A stretch of 64,000 bases of DNA from the NCBI GenBank assembly GCA_018003315.1, contig JAGNEJ010000001.1:124001-188000 (forward strand). Direction: 5' to 3'. Under the pieces are notes generated by a model. That model did not search any database and was not told the origin of the DNA. It saw only the letters and a program-made list of their open reading frames with translations. Below are positions 27,001-34,655 of the stretch, one piece after another; position 1 is the first letter of the stretch, and every line of letters starts with the position of its first letter. The DNA is from Verrucomicrobiales bacterium. GTDB taxonomy: Bacteria > Verrucomicrobiota > Verrucomicrobiia > Verrucomicrobiales > V1-33. Both the position numbers and the translations under genes were made by a program.

Positions 27001-29476
27001 AGCTGAAGCCCTGAGTGTTGCCCACATTGGTATTGCCCATGTCGAAAAGCCGAGCCCAGCCGCCGTTGGTGCCAAAATTTGCCCACGCTTCGAATGTCAC
27101 CTGGGTGTAGGTATTCAGATTCAGCCCCCCGGCCCCGCTGGCAGGGAGGTCGAGGTACTGCTGGTTGGCTGCGGCCAGGGTGACCGATGATGCTCCCGCC
27201 GCCGGCACCACGGTGGCGTTGGCCGAGAAACCAGTGCCGTTCGCGCCGCTGATGACATCGGTGAAATTTGCGCTGAAGGGATACCGGTGGCGCAGCGCTT
27301 CACCGGCGGCATTGACGGTGAGGGTGGCCGTGTTCGACGTGGCCGCATAGGGCGTGCCGTCCACGGTGTTCGTTGCGGTCACATGGAACGTGCTGCCGCT
27401 GTCCACCAGGGTGACACCGGGAAGGACATAACTGGAGGCAGTGGCTCCCGCAATGGCCGTTCCGTTGCGGTACCACTGATAGGATACCGGCGGGGTGCCG
27501 GCTGCGGTGGCGGAAAACGTCACCGGTGCATTTCTGGCTACCGTGGCGTTTGCCGGATGGATGACGAAATTGACGGGGATGTTTCCCGGATCGTAAATCA
27601 CATCCGGTCCCTGCGCATGGCTGGTGGCGGCATCGGCATCGGTGAATGCCCCGTCGTAAATGCGGAATTCGTTGAACGAGCCTTCGAGGTTCAGATCATT
27701 CCCCGCACCGCTGTAATTGCTGCGCCCCAGCCAGCAGTTGACATCCAGAAAACCCTCCGGCGTGTAGCCGGTATTGATGGACCCCACGAAGGCACCGTTG
27801 CGATAGTAGCGGAGTTTCGGCGTTCCGGCATTTCCGTCGCGGTCATAGGCGACGACAAAATGATACTGCGTGCCGTAGGCCGGAGCGCCGACATAGGTGC
27901 CGCCGCTGCCAATGCCGCCAAAACGCTTCATTTCGAGCACGTTCTGCTGCCCCGCGGTGCCGTTGACCGCGGAGAGCATCAAATAGTCGGTGCCACTGGA
28001 GGAGTTCGGGCCGACGATGTGTCCGGCGATGCTCTGCTCGTTGTAATTGTTGGTACCGAAATCGAAAACCCGCGACCACCGCTGCACCCCGTCACAGGTG
28101 ACCCACCCTTCCACGGTGAAATCACACGCACGGGAAGTCAGCAGGCCGTTGGGCAGATCGACGTAGGAGGTCGTCGCCGCGACCGTTGCGTTGTCCGCCG
28201 CCAGCGGATTGACCACCAACTGACCGCCACGGTTTCCGGCACCGGCACTCACTTCCCCCCAGCGGAAGGTCGCGCCGCGGATGGTGCCGTGGGCTCCGCC
28301 GACGGAATCTGGAACGCTGGTCGTTGCGGTGTTGCCGACCGCCGGTTCTCCGGCCCCGCCGGTATTGAAACTGTAACGGTGCCGTAAAACGGGGATCTGA
28401 TCCTTCCGGCAGGCGGTGGTGGTGGCCGTGCTGCTGCCGGAGGCATCCGTCGCGGTCAGGGTGAACGTGGTGGTGTCCGCAGGAGCCGTCAGCAGCAGCG
28501 CTCCGGACGTGCCCGAAAGCGTGCCCACTCCGTGGTCCACGGACAAATCCGTGGCCCCCGGCACGTCGTAGGTTAGTGAAATCTGCTGACCGGGCACAAA
28601 CTGCGACGGATTGACGCTGAAACCGCGGATCGAGGGGCCGGACATTCCAACCCTCCCGAAGGTTGCCGCTTCCAGGTTGTAGTTGTCCCGGATCTCCCAC
28701 GGCGTCATCATCTGGTCACGAATGCGCACCTTGGCGATGCTGAGGGTGCCCTGAGTGGTGCCGATGACGCCGCCGTTGGCCTCCGGCTGGCAGCCAAGCA
28801 CAAATTTCGTCGGGTTGCTGTTGTTGTAGGTGGAATGCGTTGCCAGCACCCCCACGATTTCCTGATTCACCAGCACGCCGTCCACGAACAGCCGGTCCGT
28901 GGCAGTTCCGTCGTAGGTGTAAACCAGGTGATGCCACTGGCCCGTGGCTGGAAAGGCACCGGCCGTGGCACCGCTGCCAGGGTTGACGTTGTTTCCCATG
29001 CCCCAGCCGACATCATTGGCCGTGCCCCAATGGCCCACGGCACCCCAGCGGGCGTCGCTGCCATAGTTGAACGCCATGTTCGAATTGTTAGGTCCACCGC
29101 CGCGCCGCCCCCAGGCCACCATGGTTTCCTCCACACCGATGGTCGGCGTCGCGGGGTTGTATGCCCAGACCTCCACGGACCTCGCTCCCTGACCGGTCAC
29201 TGAGGCCGGAACATTGAATGAACTGAGATAATATTGCGTGGCGGCGGAAAACGTCACCGCGTTGACATTTCCGGAGCCGTCATTTTTGGGAATGGCGGTG
29301 ACCGCCGCTGCGCCGGTGGGCGCAAAGCTGCCGCCGAGGGAACCCGCATTGTTCCAGGGATTCAGCGTGCCGGGTGAAGCGGCGGTGGCATCCAGATCCA
29401 CCAGCAGGGCGGAATGAAGGTGGGCGTTGGCACCAAGGAAAAGCGCCGGGAGCCAGCAGAGGAACCGTTTGTTCAT
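21095..29476 (-). CDS. Giant exported LamG/Ig/lamin-tail/CotH protein (2793 residues)
   Basis: The start at 29476 (MNKRFLCWLPALFLGANAHL) gives a signal peptide. By eye: three LamG-like domains (about 25-270, 365-600, 705-905), Ig-like domains between them (FVIHPANATVARNAPVTF and FTQHPQNATVNELQAATF), an SbsA-type Ig segment (VVVSLSEPVTTG), three lamin-tail domains (VVISEIMYNPNAV at about 1352, VSINEFLANSES at 1514, VIINEIMYHPISD at 1637), a carbohydrate-binding-like region (YVTNGGFESG, about 1843), a CotH domain (about 2160-2480: HFFINGTRRALVYEDAQQ, WVQFAWDMDFAFGT), a fourth lamin-tail domain (LRINEWLAQNNSG, about 2578) and a terminal module ending RRFYRIVLLPPP. It is likely a surface adhesin or matrix protein. 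At 8.4 kb it is the largest gene in the window. Confidence 0.92.
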   Translation of the reverse strand: MNKRFLCWLPALFLGANAHLHSALLVDLDATAASPGTLNPWNNAGSLGGSFAPTGAAAVTAIPKNDGSGNVNAVTFSAATQYYLSSFNVPASVTGQGARSVEVWAYNPATPTIGVEETMVAWGRRGGGPNNSNMAFNYGSDARWGAVGHWGTANDVGWGMGNNVNPGSGATAGAFPATGQWHHLVYTYDGTATDRLFVDGVLVNQEIVGVLATHSTYNNSNPTKFVLGCQPEANGGVIGTTQGTLSIAKVRIRDQMMTPWEIRDNYNLEAATFGRVGMSGPSIRGFSVNPSQFVPGQQISLTYDVPGATDLSVDHGVGTLSGTSGALLLTAPADTTTFTLTATDASGSSTATTTACRKDQIPVLRHRYSFNTGGAGEPAVGNTATTSVPDSVGGAHGTIRGATFRWGEVSAGAGNRGGQLVVNPLAADNATVAATTSYVDLPNGLLTSRACDFTVEGWVTCDGVQRWSRVFDFGTNNYNEQSIAGHIVGPNSSSGTDYLMLSAVNGTAGQQNVLEMKRFGGIGSGGTYVGAPAYGTQYHFVVAYDRDGNAGTPKLRYYRNGAFVGSINTGYTPEGFLDVNCWLGRSNYSGAGNDLNLEGSFNEFRIYDGAFTDADAATSHAQGPDVIYDPGNIPVNFVIHPANATVARNAPVTFSATAAGTPPVSYQWYRNGTAIAGATASSYVLPGVTLVDSGSTFHVTATNTVDGTPYAATSNTATLTVNAAGEALRHRYPFSANFTDVISGANGTGFSANATVVPAAGASSVTLAAANQQYLDLPASGAGGLNLNTYTQVTFEAWANFGTNGGWARLFDMGNTNVGNTQGFSYLFFSPHSGGNDVRMSFVDTTGGANERFLTATPVLDNLGWVHLAAIFDPTRNREQMYLNGVLVAEATFADPTPGILPPLSVVGIQKAYLGRSLYADPFMQGEIDEFRIYNVALSAAEIAANYAAGPNSPPPAPSVIAFTQHPQNATVNELQAATFLADVSGPKPLTAQWYQNGSPIPGATSLTWSYIPSPADSGSTFFCRVSGTVGGNPASVDSNPATLGVLADLTAPTLISAQNTDATTVVVSLSEPVTTGTGGNPANYALSDGVVISTVLLAPDRRSVSLTTSTPLVAGNAYTVTVSNLQDGSAAANTIVPNSQKTFVVSPFTLSTLGAGIPPGTLSTAPGGGYSLTGYGTGPTGTSDQVFLASQSRTGDFDVNVRLGALSLSNLWARGGIMARSGTGEGDLFAAAVATPGPSGCFFSSRNSFYGAAAHAGSYPTNYPSTWLRLKRAGNLFTAYASLDGQSWTPLGSGSVVMPATVSVGLFTSSASADSTTGTFFDYGEVSGGSIVSNPALPVEPDGPSTRFSNVVISEIMYNPNAVNGAGELEFVELHNTAPYPEDLAGWQFKGGITCTLPAGISLPAGGYLVIARVPADVEAAYGITGVLGPWTGSLSNSGEQFRLENENGSTMCEVEYHEDAPWPVAAAGLGHSLVLAKPSYGENDARAWAASNDLGGSPGRRDPFVADPARGVSINEFLANSESPAEDFVELFNATGSPVDVGGLLIGDGATLGSGFSIPAGTTIAARGHLAFTETQLGFGLGSDGERLWLFRPGVRVIDALSFTGQDVNVSRDHSLRELASATPGAANADEKVRAVIINEIMYHPISDDRADEYIELYNRSAETVDLSGWSLGGDVAFTLPTGTSIAAGGFLVIASDSAHLLTRGYAGLNAANCIGNFTGSLSNGGGRISLRLPVVYAPPGGGSAIAFATADEVTYRDGGRWGLWSDGGGSSLELRDPRADNRLAANWGDSDERSKAAYTNLTITARQDYRHPGGNGIANRAEFFLQGVGECLVDEISIMNGVNQYVTNGGFESGIGAWVPQGDQKQALLQASGAAAGTNCLKLVASDRGDTGANRVRSALTTTLPDNLDYVLSAKVKWQRGTRYFHLRVRGNGLELPGVLDVPTNLGSPGMVNSITAANTAPAVSDVVHAPVLPAAGESVVVSARISDPDNVSAASLLWRNDTDSGATSTVSMKDDGSGGDAFAGDGIYSAVIPGQSAGKLIAFKIQATDAAASPLTATFPTPNPLIFPASLQARECLVRFGEAPQYGSLGSYRLWVTNATLAEWTAREKNSNQPLDATFVLGNHRVFYNVSTLYSGSPWHMPAISSPVSGNVADYEVMFNPDDAHLGTTDFVLQAQDGGVFNDDPMCQAELTAFWMSRKLGLYSQHKRHVHFFINGTRRALVYEDAQQPGGRSVEQHLRSKPDGTLYKIEDWFEFDDAGQGQNNQNANLPETSTTINGVSGVRKPARYRWNWRIRGQDDPNNYAPVFSLVGAMNAPNTPTDVSFVTGVEAQVDTRNWLRTILAHHIIGNWDAYGYERGKNGYAYKPLNGKWVQFAWDMDFAFGTKSARPPSSDIFAADGNAANADRGQPETRKLLDTPAFRREYLCGALDAANGPLASGAADPFIDARHADFIANGIPAAAPDAMKSYISSRRAYLLSVVPTAALAVTSPLDTTTANETLTMTGTAPVCVDSIEINGLAYPVRWTSVTAWTIDVPLVSGINTLNGTARDASGSIIGTFGPVTATFTGTTTWAALRINEWLAQNNSGIVDPADGNYEDWLEIFNPSANPVSLAGWYVSDDLNNPSKSRIPAGFSIPAGGFLRIWADSSSTQNDPANLHVDFKLSTMGEALLLTAPDGTLMDSLVFGPQQPDVTEGRFADGTAGIYTLTEPTPGASNILVTYSSHSLGGGTQAIVVNSIPGRSYRAEASADLNVWSVLGTQAAGGATLTFTDPNAGAADRRFYRIVLLPPP

Positions 29477-29715
29477 GGGGAGGAATGGGGAAGCAATTGG
29501 TGCCAGCATGAGGCGGAGCGCCCCGCGGACAGAGGTCAAATTTTATGAGGAATCGGACAACTGCCTACTCCCGCCTTCAAGGCCCCTGACGCTCGGACAC
29601 CCGTTCGTCCCGCCCCGGCACCTGCACACCCGGCCCATGCTGCAGCGCCGGTGCCATCGACGCGGATTTCTTCCTGTTTGCGGCGCGGGGTGGTGCAGGT
29701 ATGACTTGGGGCAAC

Positions 29716-31107
29716 ATGAAACGTCTTTTCCGCCGCTGGAAATGGATCCTGGCAGTTGTGGTGCTGCTGCCGCTGGTGCTGCTGGGCGTGGGGCAATGGA
29801 TGCTCTCCGCGCAACTGGCCCCGGAGGCGCTGGTGCAGCGACTGGAGTCGAAATTCAACTGCCGCGCGGAGGTCAAGGCGGCCACCGGATCGATCTGGAG
29901 CCACCCGGCAAAAGTGCAGCTTACCGGACTCACCCTGCTCCCACGCGATGCCGATGCCGACAACGCCAGACCCCTGTCCGAGCGTCAGCCCCTCGATTTC
30001 GCATCGCAGGCCACCGGACTGTTCATCGACAACGCCAGCCTGGAAGTGAGCCTGTGGCAGTTGCTGACCGGGGACCTGGCCGTGGAAGACCTTACCGTGA
30101 ACGTGGTCACGCTGCGGACCAACACCACCCAGGACGGCGTCAATTCGCTGCGCACCATGCTGCAGCGTCCCGCAACCGTAGCCGGAAAACCCAATCCCGC
30201 ACCGTCGGCGGCGAAAGCGGTCTCCCCGAAAAAACCCTCCGGAGAAAAAGAAGCTTCCAAGCCAGTTCATGTCGGTGATCTCCCTCTGGCTTCCCTGCTC
30301 AAGGCAGCCCGCATCAACCACGTCCGGATGGACATCCGGTCCGAGAAGCGCAAGGAGATGCTGCGCCTGGAGGATGCCACGATTGCGCTCGATGATATTC
30401 GGGTGGATCCCGCGGAGCTGGCGTCCTCCAACCATGCAAAATTCGGACTGACCGGAAAATTCCAGGTCATCGGCAAACGGCGCATGATGTATGCGGATGT
30501 GGGCATGACCTTGTCCGGGGACTTCTCACCGTTTGACGCTGCCACCGGAGAACTCGGCAGCATCCCGCTTTCACTGGACCTGCAGCCCGGTTCCACTCTG
30601 AAGGAGGTGGCGGCACTGCAGCGCATCTCCCAGAAAATGAAGCGCTGGGAGAAATACGGCCTTAAATTCCGCCCGCTTCCCGCAGACGTGGAACTCAAAG
30701 ACGGAGCGCGGCTGGATTTTGACTTCCATCAAGGAAAGTTCAATAGCCGGGGCGATTTTGCGCTCGCCCTGGACAACTACGACGTGGTCCTGGCCAAGGG
30801 AGCCGCCCTGAACCTCAATGACGACGAATGCCTCATGGAAATCCGCATCACCGCCTCCAAGCCGGTCTCGGAACAGACGGTGCGCGATTTCGAATCCTCC
30901 CTGCGCGAAAAATACAGTGCCGTCGGCGAGGTGCTGTTTTCCACGGTCATGAAGCTTTTCCGCGAGAACAACCTGGTGCTCCCGGACGGGCGGCTTTCCG
31001 TGCCCATGGGGCTGAGCGGAAGCATCCAGAAGCCGGAAGTGGAGGACCGGGTGACGCCGCTGCTGGAAAAGGCCCTGCTGCAGTCCCTCATCCCCACCCC
31101 CAACTGA
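29716..31107 (+). CDS. AsmA-like inner-membrane-anchored protein
   Basis: 463 residues from MKRLFRRWKW; a start five codons earlier is also open. A single N-terminal membrane anchor (ILAVVVLLPLVLLGVGQWML) is followed by an AsmA-type opening (RLESKFNCRAEVKAATGSIW) and long beta-rich periplasmic sequence, with a Pro/Lys-rich linker near 155-190. The C-terminal part contains SGDFSPFDAATGELG and ends in a helix-rich tail. AsmA-like proteins are now linked to lipid transport between membranes. The monoheme protein gene starts 16 bases downstream, so the two are likely co-transcribed. Confidence 0.7.
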   Translation: MKRLFRRWKWILAVVVLLPLVLLGVGQWMLSAQLAPEALVQRLESKFNCRAEVKAATGSIWSHPAKVQLTGLTLLPRDADADNARPLSERQPLDFASQATGLFIDNASLEVSLWQLLTGDLAVEDLTVNVVTLRTNTTQDGVNSLRTMLQRPATVAGKPNPAPSAAKAVSPKKPSGEKEASKPVHVGDLPLASLLKAARINHVRMDIRSEKRKEMLRLEDATIALDDIRVDPAELASSNHAKFGLTGKFQVIGKRRMMYADVGMTLSGDFSPFDAATGELGSIPLSLDLQPGSTLKEVAALQRISQKMKRWEKYGLKFRPLPADVELKDGARLDFDFHQGKFNSRGDFALALDNYDVVLAKGAALNLNDDECLMEIRITASKPVSEQTVRDFESSLREKYSAVGEVLFSTVMKLFRENNLVLPDGRLSVPMGLSGSIQKPEVEDRVTPLLEKALLQSLIPTPN

Positions 31108-31123
31108 ACCTCCCCCATTTCCC

Positions 31124-32458
31124 ATGAAGATTCCCCGGTGCTTCCGCCTGGCCATTCCTGCCTTCAGCCTGACCATGCTGCTCTGCGGCGGCGCTCCGGC
31201 CCAGGATAACATTTATGAGGGCGCTCCCCACAATTATTTCAAGGCGCCGCTGGATGATCCTGCCACCCAGTTGTTGAACGACCTGAAGGCGAAGAAGAAG
31301 GTGCTGGACCGCTCCTCCGACAAGGCCTCGATCAAGAGCATGCTGAAACTGCTCAACGTCCCCGAAGCCTCCCAGGTCCTGGTCTTTTCGAAAACCAGTT
31401 TCCAGCGGGACAAAATCTCTCCCTGGAACGGACGGGGGGTTTATTTCAATGAGGACAACTACGTCGGCTGGGTGCCAGGCGGGTTGATCGAACTGGTCAG
31501 CATGGACTCGAAACTGGGTCCCATCTTCTACGGCGTGGACCAGAACTGGAAAGAGGACCTGCCGATTTTTGACCGCAGCGAGGACTGCCTGAGCTGCCAC
31601 GGAGGCGGCATGACCAACAACCTTCCCGGCATCATGGTGCGGTCTGTTTACACCGACGCCAAGGGATTCCCACTGCTCCAGGCGGGCACCACGCTGGTGG
31701 ACCATTCCACCCCCATCAAGGACCGGTGGGGAGGCTGGTTCGTGACCGGACTGCATGGGGCGGACCGTCACATGGGCAATGTGCTGGCGGAGGAAAAAGG
31801 CGGTGAAGTCGCGCTGGACCGCGAGAAGGGCGCCAATCTCAAATCCATCGACGACCTGCTGCCGCAGGACCGCTATCCCGCCCGCGGCAGCGACATCGTC
31901 GCGCTGATGGTCCTGGAGCATCAGATCATGGCGCACACGAAGCTGACGGAGGCATCCTATCATGTGCGCAGCGCCATCGCGCGGATGCAGGCGCTGCAGA
32001 AGGACTTCGGGGAGCCGGTGACGGACGTTTTGTCAGGATCCGCGCTGAGTGTTGCCCAAAGCCATGCGGACAAGGTGCTCAAATGCCTGCTGTTCGTGGA
32101 GGAAGCTCCGCTGCCGGAAGGCGGCATCGAGGGGGATGCGCCCTTCCAGGAGGCGTTCCGGGAAAACCGGCGGAAAACCGCGGAAGGGAAATCACTCAAG
32201 GATTTCCAATTGCTCACCCGCATCTTCAAATACCGCTGCAGCTACATGATTTATTCGCGCTCGTTCGACGGTCTGCCCGCCCAGCTCAAGGAACTTGTCT
32301 ATCGCAGGCTCTTCGACATCCTCACGGGCGAGAAGCCGGTCCAGGGATACGAACATCTGGCGGCGTCGGAAAAGCGGGACATCTTCGACATCCTGCGGGA
32401 AACCAAACCGGAGCTTCCGGACTACTGGCGCGCAGGGGTGAAGACGGCGGGACGCTGA
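31124..32458 (+). CDS. Exported monoheme c-type cytochrome-like protein
   Basis: 444 residues with a signal peptide (MKIPRCFRLAIPAFSLTMLL then CGGAPAQ). One CxxCH heme motif is present (CLSCHGGG, Cys 155 to His 159), in the middle rather than at the N-terminus. Around it are NGRGVYFNEDNYVGWVPGG and the downstream phrase LVDHSTPIKDRWGGWFVTG. Much of the chain is not typical small cytochrome c, so the heme domain may be embedded in a larger enzyme. The N-terminal region asks for a 'SKTSFQR' block also seen in related exported proteins of this phylum as I recall them. Co-transcribed with the AsmA-like gene. Function unknown. Confidence 0.75.
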   Translation: MKIPRCFRLAIPAFSLTMLLCGGAPAQDNIYEGAPHNYFKAPLDDPATQLLNDLKAKKKVLDRSSDKASIKSMLKLLNVPEASQVLVFSKTSFQRDKISPWNGRGVYFNEDNYVGWVPGGLIELVSMDSKLGPIFYGVDQNWKEDLPIFDRSEDCLSCHGGGMTNNLPGIMVRSVYTDAKGFPLLQAGTTLVDHSTPIKDRWGGWFVTGLHGADRHMGNVLAEEKGGEVALDREKGANLKSIDDLLPQDRYPARGSDIVALMVLEHQIMAHTKLTEASYHVRSAIARMQALQKDFGEPVTDVLSGSALSVAQSHADKVLKCLLFVEEAPLPEGGIEGDAPFQEAFRENRRKTAEGKSLKDFQLLTRIFKYRCSYMIYSRSFDGLPAQLKELVYRRLFDILTGEKPVQGYEHLAASEKRDIFDILRETKPELPDYWRAGVKTAGR

Positions 32459-32465
32459 GGTTCCA

Positions 32466-33836
32466 TCATTCCAGCGGCAGAATTTCACCCGGCACCGGGA
32501 TGGTGATGTCCGCCTGGGGCAGCCGCGAGGAGAGTGCCTGCTGGAACCAGGAAGCGGATGCGGCGTCCCCGTGGACGAGCAGGATTTTTCGCGGACTGAG
32601 CCGTTCCGCATACGTCGCCAGAGCCTCCCGCGGGGCGTGGCCGCTGAAATCGAATTTTTCCACGCGGCATTTCAGCGTCACCGGTGCATGGTTCCGGTGC
32701 AGCCGGATCGGGTCGCCGGGCTGGGCGGCGAGAATCTTCCCGGCAGGACTGTCAGGGTCCGCATAGCCCACGAGCAACAGGGCATTTTTGGGATTGTCCA
32801 GAAACTGAAATGCGAAATCGTTGGAGGCAGTGTTCTCGCTCATCATGCCGCTGGACAGCGCATAAATGCGCCCGGGAACGCAGGTGGTGCGCCGGGCGTT
32901 GTTGCGGGGCTGGGACAGCACCAGATCCTGAAGTCCCAGAATGCGCACTCCGGCGTGGCGTCGCCGCACTTTGTCGCAAAACTTGTCGGTGATCTGGGTC
33001 ATGCGCACCGCCAGTCCTCCAATTTGCACCGGCGCATGCAGCGGAATCAGGCCGGAGCGATGCATCTCATGGAGCAGGAGCAGCATTTCCTGGGTTTTGC
33101 CGAGGGCAAAAACCGGCATGAGTACGGACCCGCCGCCCTGCAGGGTTTCGGAAATGGCCTGGGCGAGGCGGCGCATTTCACCGTGCCGGGTATAGCCGGC
33201 CATGCGCGGGGTGGCGCCGCGGGTGGTTTCCATGATCAGAATGTCCACGTGCTCCGTGGGAAAGGCCGCCCCGCGCAACAGTGTCTGGTCTTCAAAATGC
33301 ACATCCCCGGTGTAGAAAATCCGGGTGCCTTCACACTCTAACAGAACCCCCGCGGCTCCAAGAATGTGTCCCGCCTCGTAAAACGTGCCGCGCACTCCCT
33401 CGGCACCCAGGGCAAAGGGGATGCCCACCTTGCGGAGCGCCCACGCTTTTTGCATGCGGTCGATTTCCGGATGGAGGAAAAACGGATATTCCTTCATGTC
33501 ATGTTCCTGGCGTTTGGCCTGCATGACATTGACGCTGTTGTGGAGCATCGCTTCCGCAATGTCCGCAGTCGGCTCGGTCATGACCACCTCTGCCTCCGGA
33601 TGCTGGCGCTGGAACACCGGCAGCGCCCCCACATGGTCCAAGTGGCCATGGGTCAGGATCGCCGCATCCACCTGCAGGCCGCGCAGTTCGTCGAATTGCG
33701 GAAGGGAATCGGTCCCCTCCACTTTCGGGTGCATGCCGGCATCCAGCAGCACCCGCGTCTGTCCGAGTTCCAGACAGTAGGAATTGGCGCCTATGTCAGC
33801 AGAGCGCAGGAGGGATTGAAAGGTCAGTCGGGGCAT
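32466..33836 (-). CDS. Metallo-beta-lactamase/beta-CASP-fold RNase-like protein
   Basis: The start at 33836 (MPRLTFQSLLRSADIGANSY) gives 456 residues. The metallo-beta-lactamase motif LTHGHLDHVGALPVF, the later FYEAGHILGAAGVLL and IFYTGDVHFEDQTLL blocks, and the beta-CASP half (GGSVLMPVFALGKTQEMLLL, IYALSSGMMSENTASNDF, FDFSGHAPREAL, ILLVHGDAAS) are all present. This is the CPSF73/Ysh1-like bacterial family of RNA exo/endonucleases. It has no signal peptide, so it is cytoplasmic. It converges with the monoheme gene (7 bases between stops). Confidence 0.9.
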   Translation of the reverse strand: MPRLTFQSLLRSADIGANSYCLELGQTRVLLDAGMHPKVEGTDSLPQFDELRGLQVDAAILTHGHLDHVGALPVFQRQHPEAEVVMTEPTADIAEAMLHNSVNVMQAKRQEHDMKEYPFFLHPEIDRMQKAWALRKVGIPFALGAEGVRGTFYEAGHILGAAGVLLECEGTRIFYTGDVHFEDQTLLRGAAFPTEHVDILIMETTRGATPRMAGYTRHGEMRRLAQAISETLQGGGSVLMPVFALGKTQEMLLLLHEMHRSGLIPLHAPVQIGGLAVRMTQITDKFCDKVRRRHAGVRILGLQDLVLSQPRNNARRTTCVPGRIYALSSGMMSENTASNDFAFQFLDNPKNALLLVGYADPDSPAGKILAAQPGDPIRLHRNHAPVTLKCRVEKFDFSGHAPREALATYAERLSPRKILLVHGDAASASWFQQALSSRLPQADITIPVPGEILPLE

Positions 33837-33965
33837 GCGGGGAGACAGGTTGGTTCCGGACGGCGGTGACCGGGACCGAAGGTTCGCTGCCATAGCGCCG
33901 CTACCTCCGTCCGCCAGTGAAAACTTGCTCCGGAGCCAATGCTGCTTGAGTCGGCGAAGGGAAAT

Positions 33966-33992
33966 GCCTGCCGCGGGTTCACCGCGGCAGGC
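33966..33992 (-). terminator. Terminator-like hairpin after the metal-efflux operon
   Basis: GCCTGCCGCGG (33966-33976) pairs perfectly with CCGCGGCAGGC (33982-33992) around GTTCA, an 11-bp stem 35 bases beyond the last gene of the efflux operon. On the minus strand only ATTTCCC follows, so the U-tract is weak. Confidence 0.5.
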
Positions 33993-34026
33993 GATGGTTC
34001 AGGATGCCCGGCTCAGGTGGCAAGGA

Positions 34027-34584
34027 CTACTTGCCGCCGGACTTTTCCTTGCCGGTCTTTTCCTTGCCGTGGTCGTGGTCTTTGTGGTCCCCCTCCTCGT
34101 GGTGGTCGCAGGTGCAGGCATATTCCGCGTGCTCACAGGTGGGGCACTTGCTCATGTTCAGATTGAACCGCGCATTGACCGCCTTGGCCTTGGCACTGCT
34201 TTTGATCTGCACCACCGTCGGGTAGTCATTGCCGTCCGGCACTGTCTTGTCGGAGACGAGCTTGTCGCCGTCCTTGGTGAACGCCAGCTTGGTGGGCTTG
34301 CTGCGTTCTCCCAGCGTGGCGGTCACCACCTGATCGCCAGGGGGCACCACTTTGTTCTCATCGTCCACAAAACGGATTTCCACTTTTTTGTCCTTGTTGA
34401 CAAAAAATTCCACATGCGGCTCAACGCTGGTGATCAGTTTTCCTCCGGTGGGTCCGGCCTTGGCTGCGTGGTCGTGGTCGTGTTCCGCGGCCTCTTTTTT
34501 GGCCGGGGCCTGCTTTTCATCCGCCTGACAGGGAACGAGGCTCAGGGCCAGGCCCAGGAATGCGAGTTTCATCAATGATTTCAT
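34027..34584 (-). CDS. Exported His-rich metal-binding protein of the efflux operon
   Basis: 185 residues with a signal peptide (MKSLMKLAFLGLALSLVPCQ). Metal-ligand clusters lie at both ends: EHDHDHAAKAG just after the signal, and a C-terminal tail with KCPTCEHAEYACTCDHHEEG followed by DHKDHDHGKEK. The middle (about 45-135) looks like a small beta domain (HVEFFVNKDKKVEIRFVDD). It is the last gene of the RND operon, 71 bases after the pump, and is plausibly a periplasmic metal chaperone or sponge that feeds the pump. It is not CusF. Confidence 0.75.
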   Translation of the reverse strand: MKSLMKLAFLGLALSLVPCQADEKQAPAKKEAAEHDHDHAAKAGPTGGKLITSVEPHVEFFVNKDKKVEIRFVDDENKVVPPGDQVVTATLGERSKPTKLAFTKDGDKLVSDKTVPDGNDYPTVVQIKSSAKAKAVNARFNLNMSKCPTCEHAEYACTCDHHEEGDHKDHDHGKEKTGKEKSGGK

Positions 34585-34625
34585 GGATTTTGGTGTTTGG
34601 GTTATGGGTGCTTTTTTTTGTTATG

Positions 34626-34647
34626 CCCGCACCAATGGTGGTGCGGG
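34626..34647 (-). other. Intercistronic hairpin between pump and His-rich gene
   Basis: CCCGCACCA (34626-34634) pairs perfectly with TGGTGCGGG (34639-34647) around ATGG. In the operon mRNA it is followed by an A-tract rather than a U-tract, so it is not a standard terminator. It could stabilise the upstream message or set the ratio of the last gene. Confidence 0.45.
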
Positions 34648-34655
34648 AAATGGGT

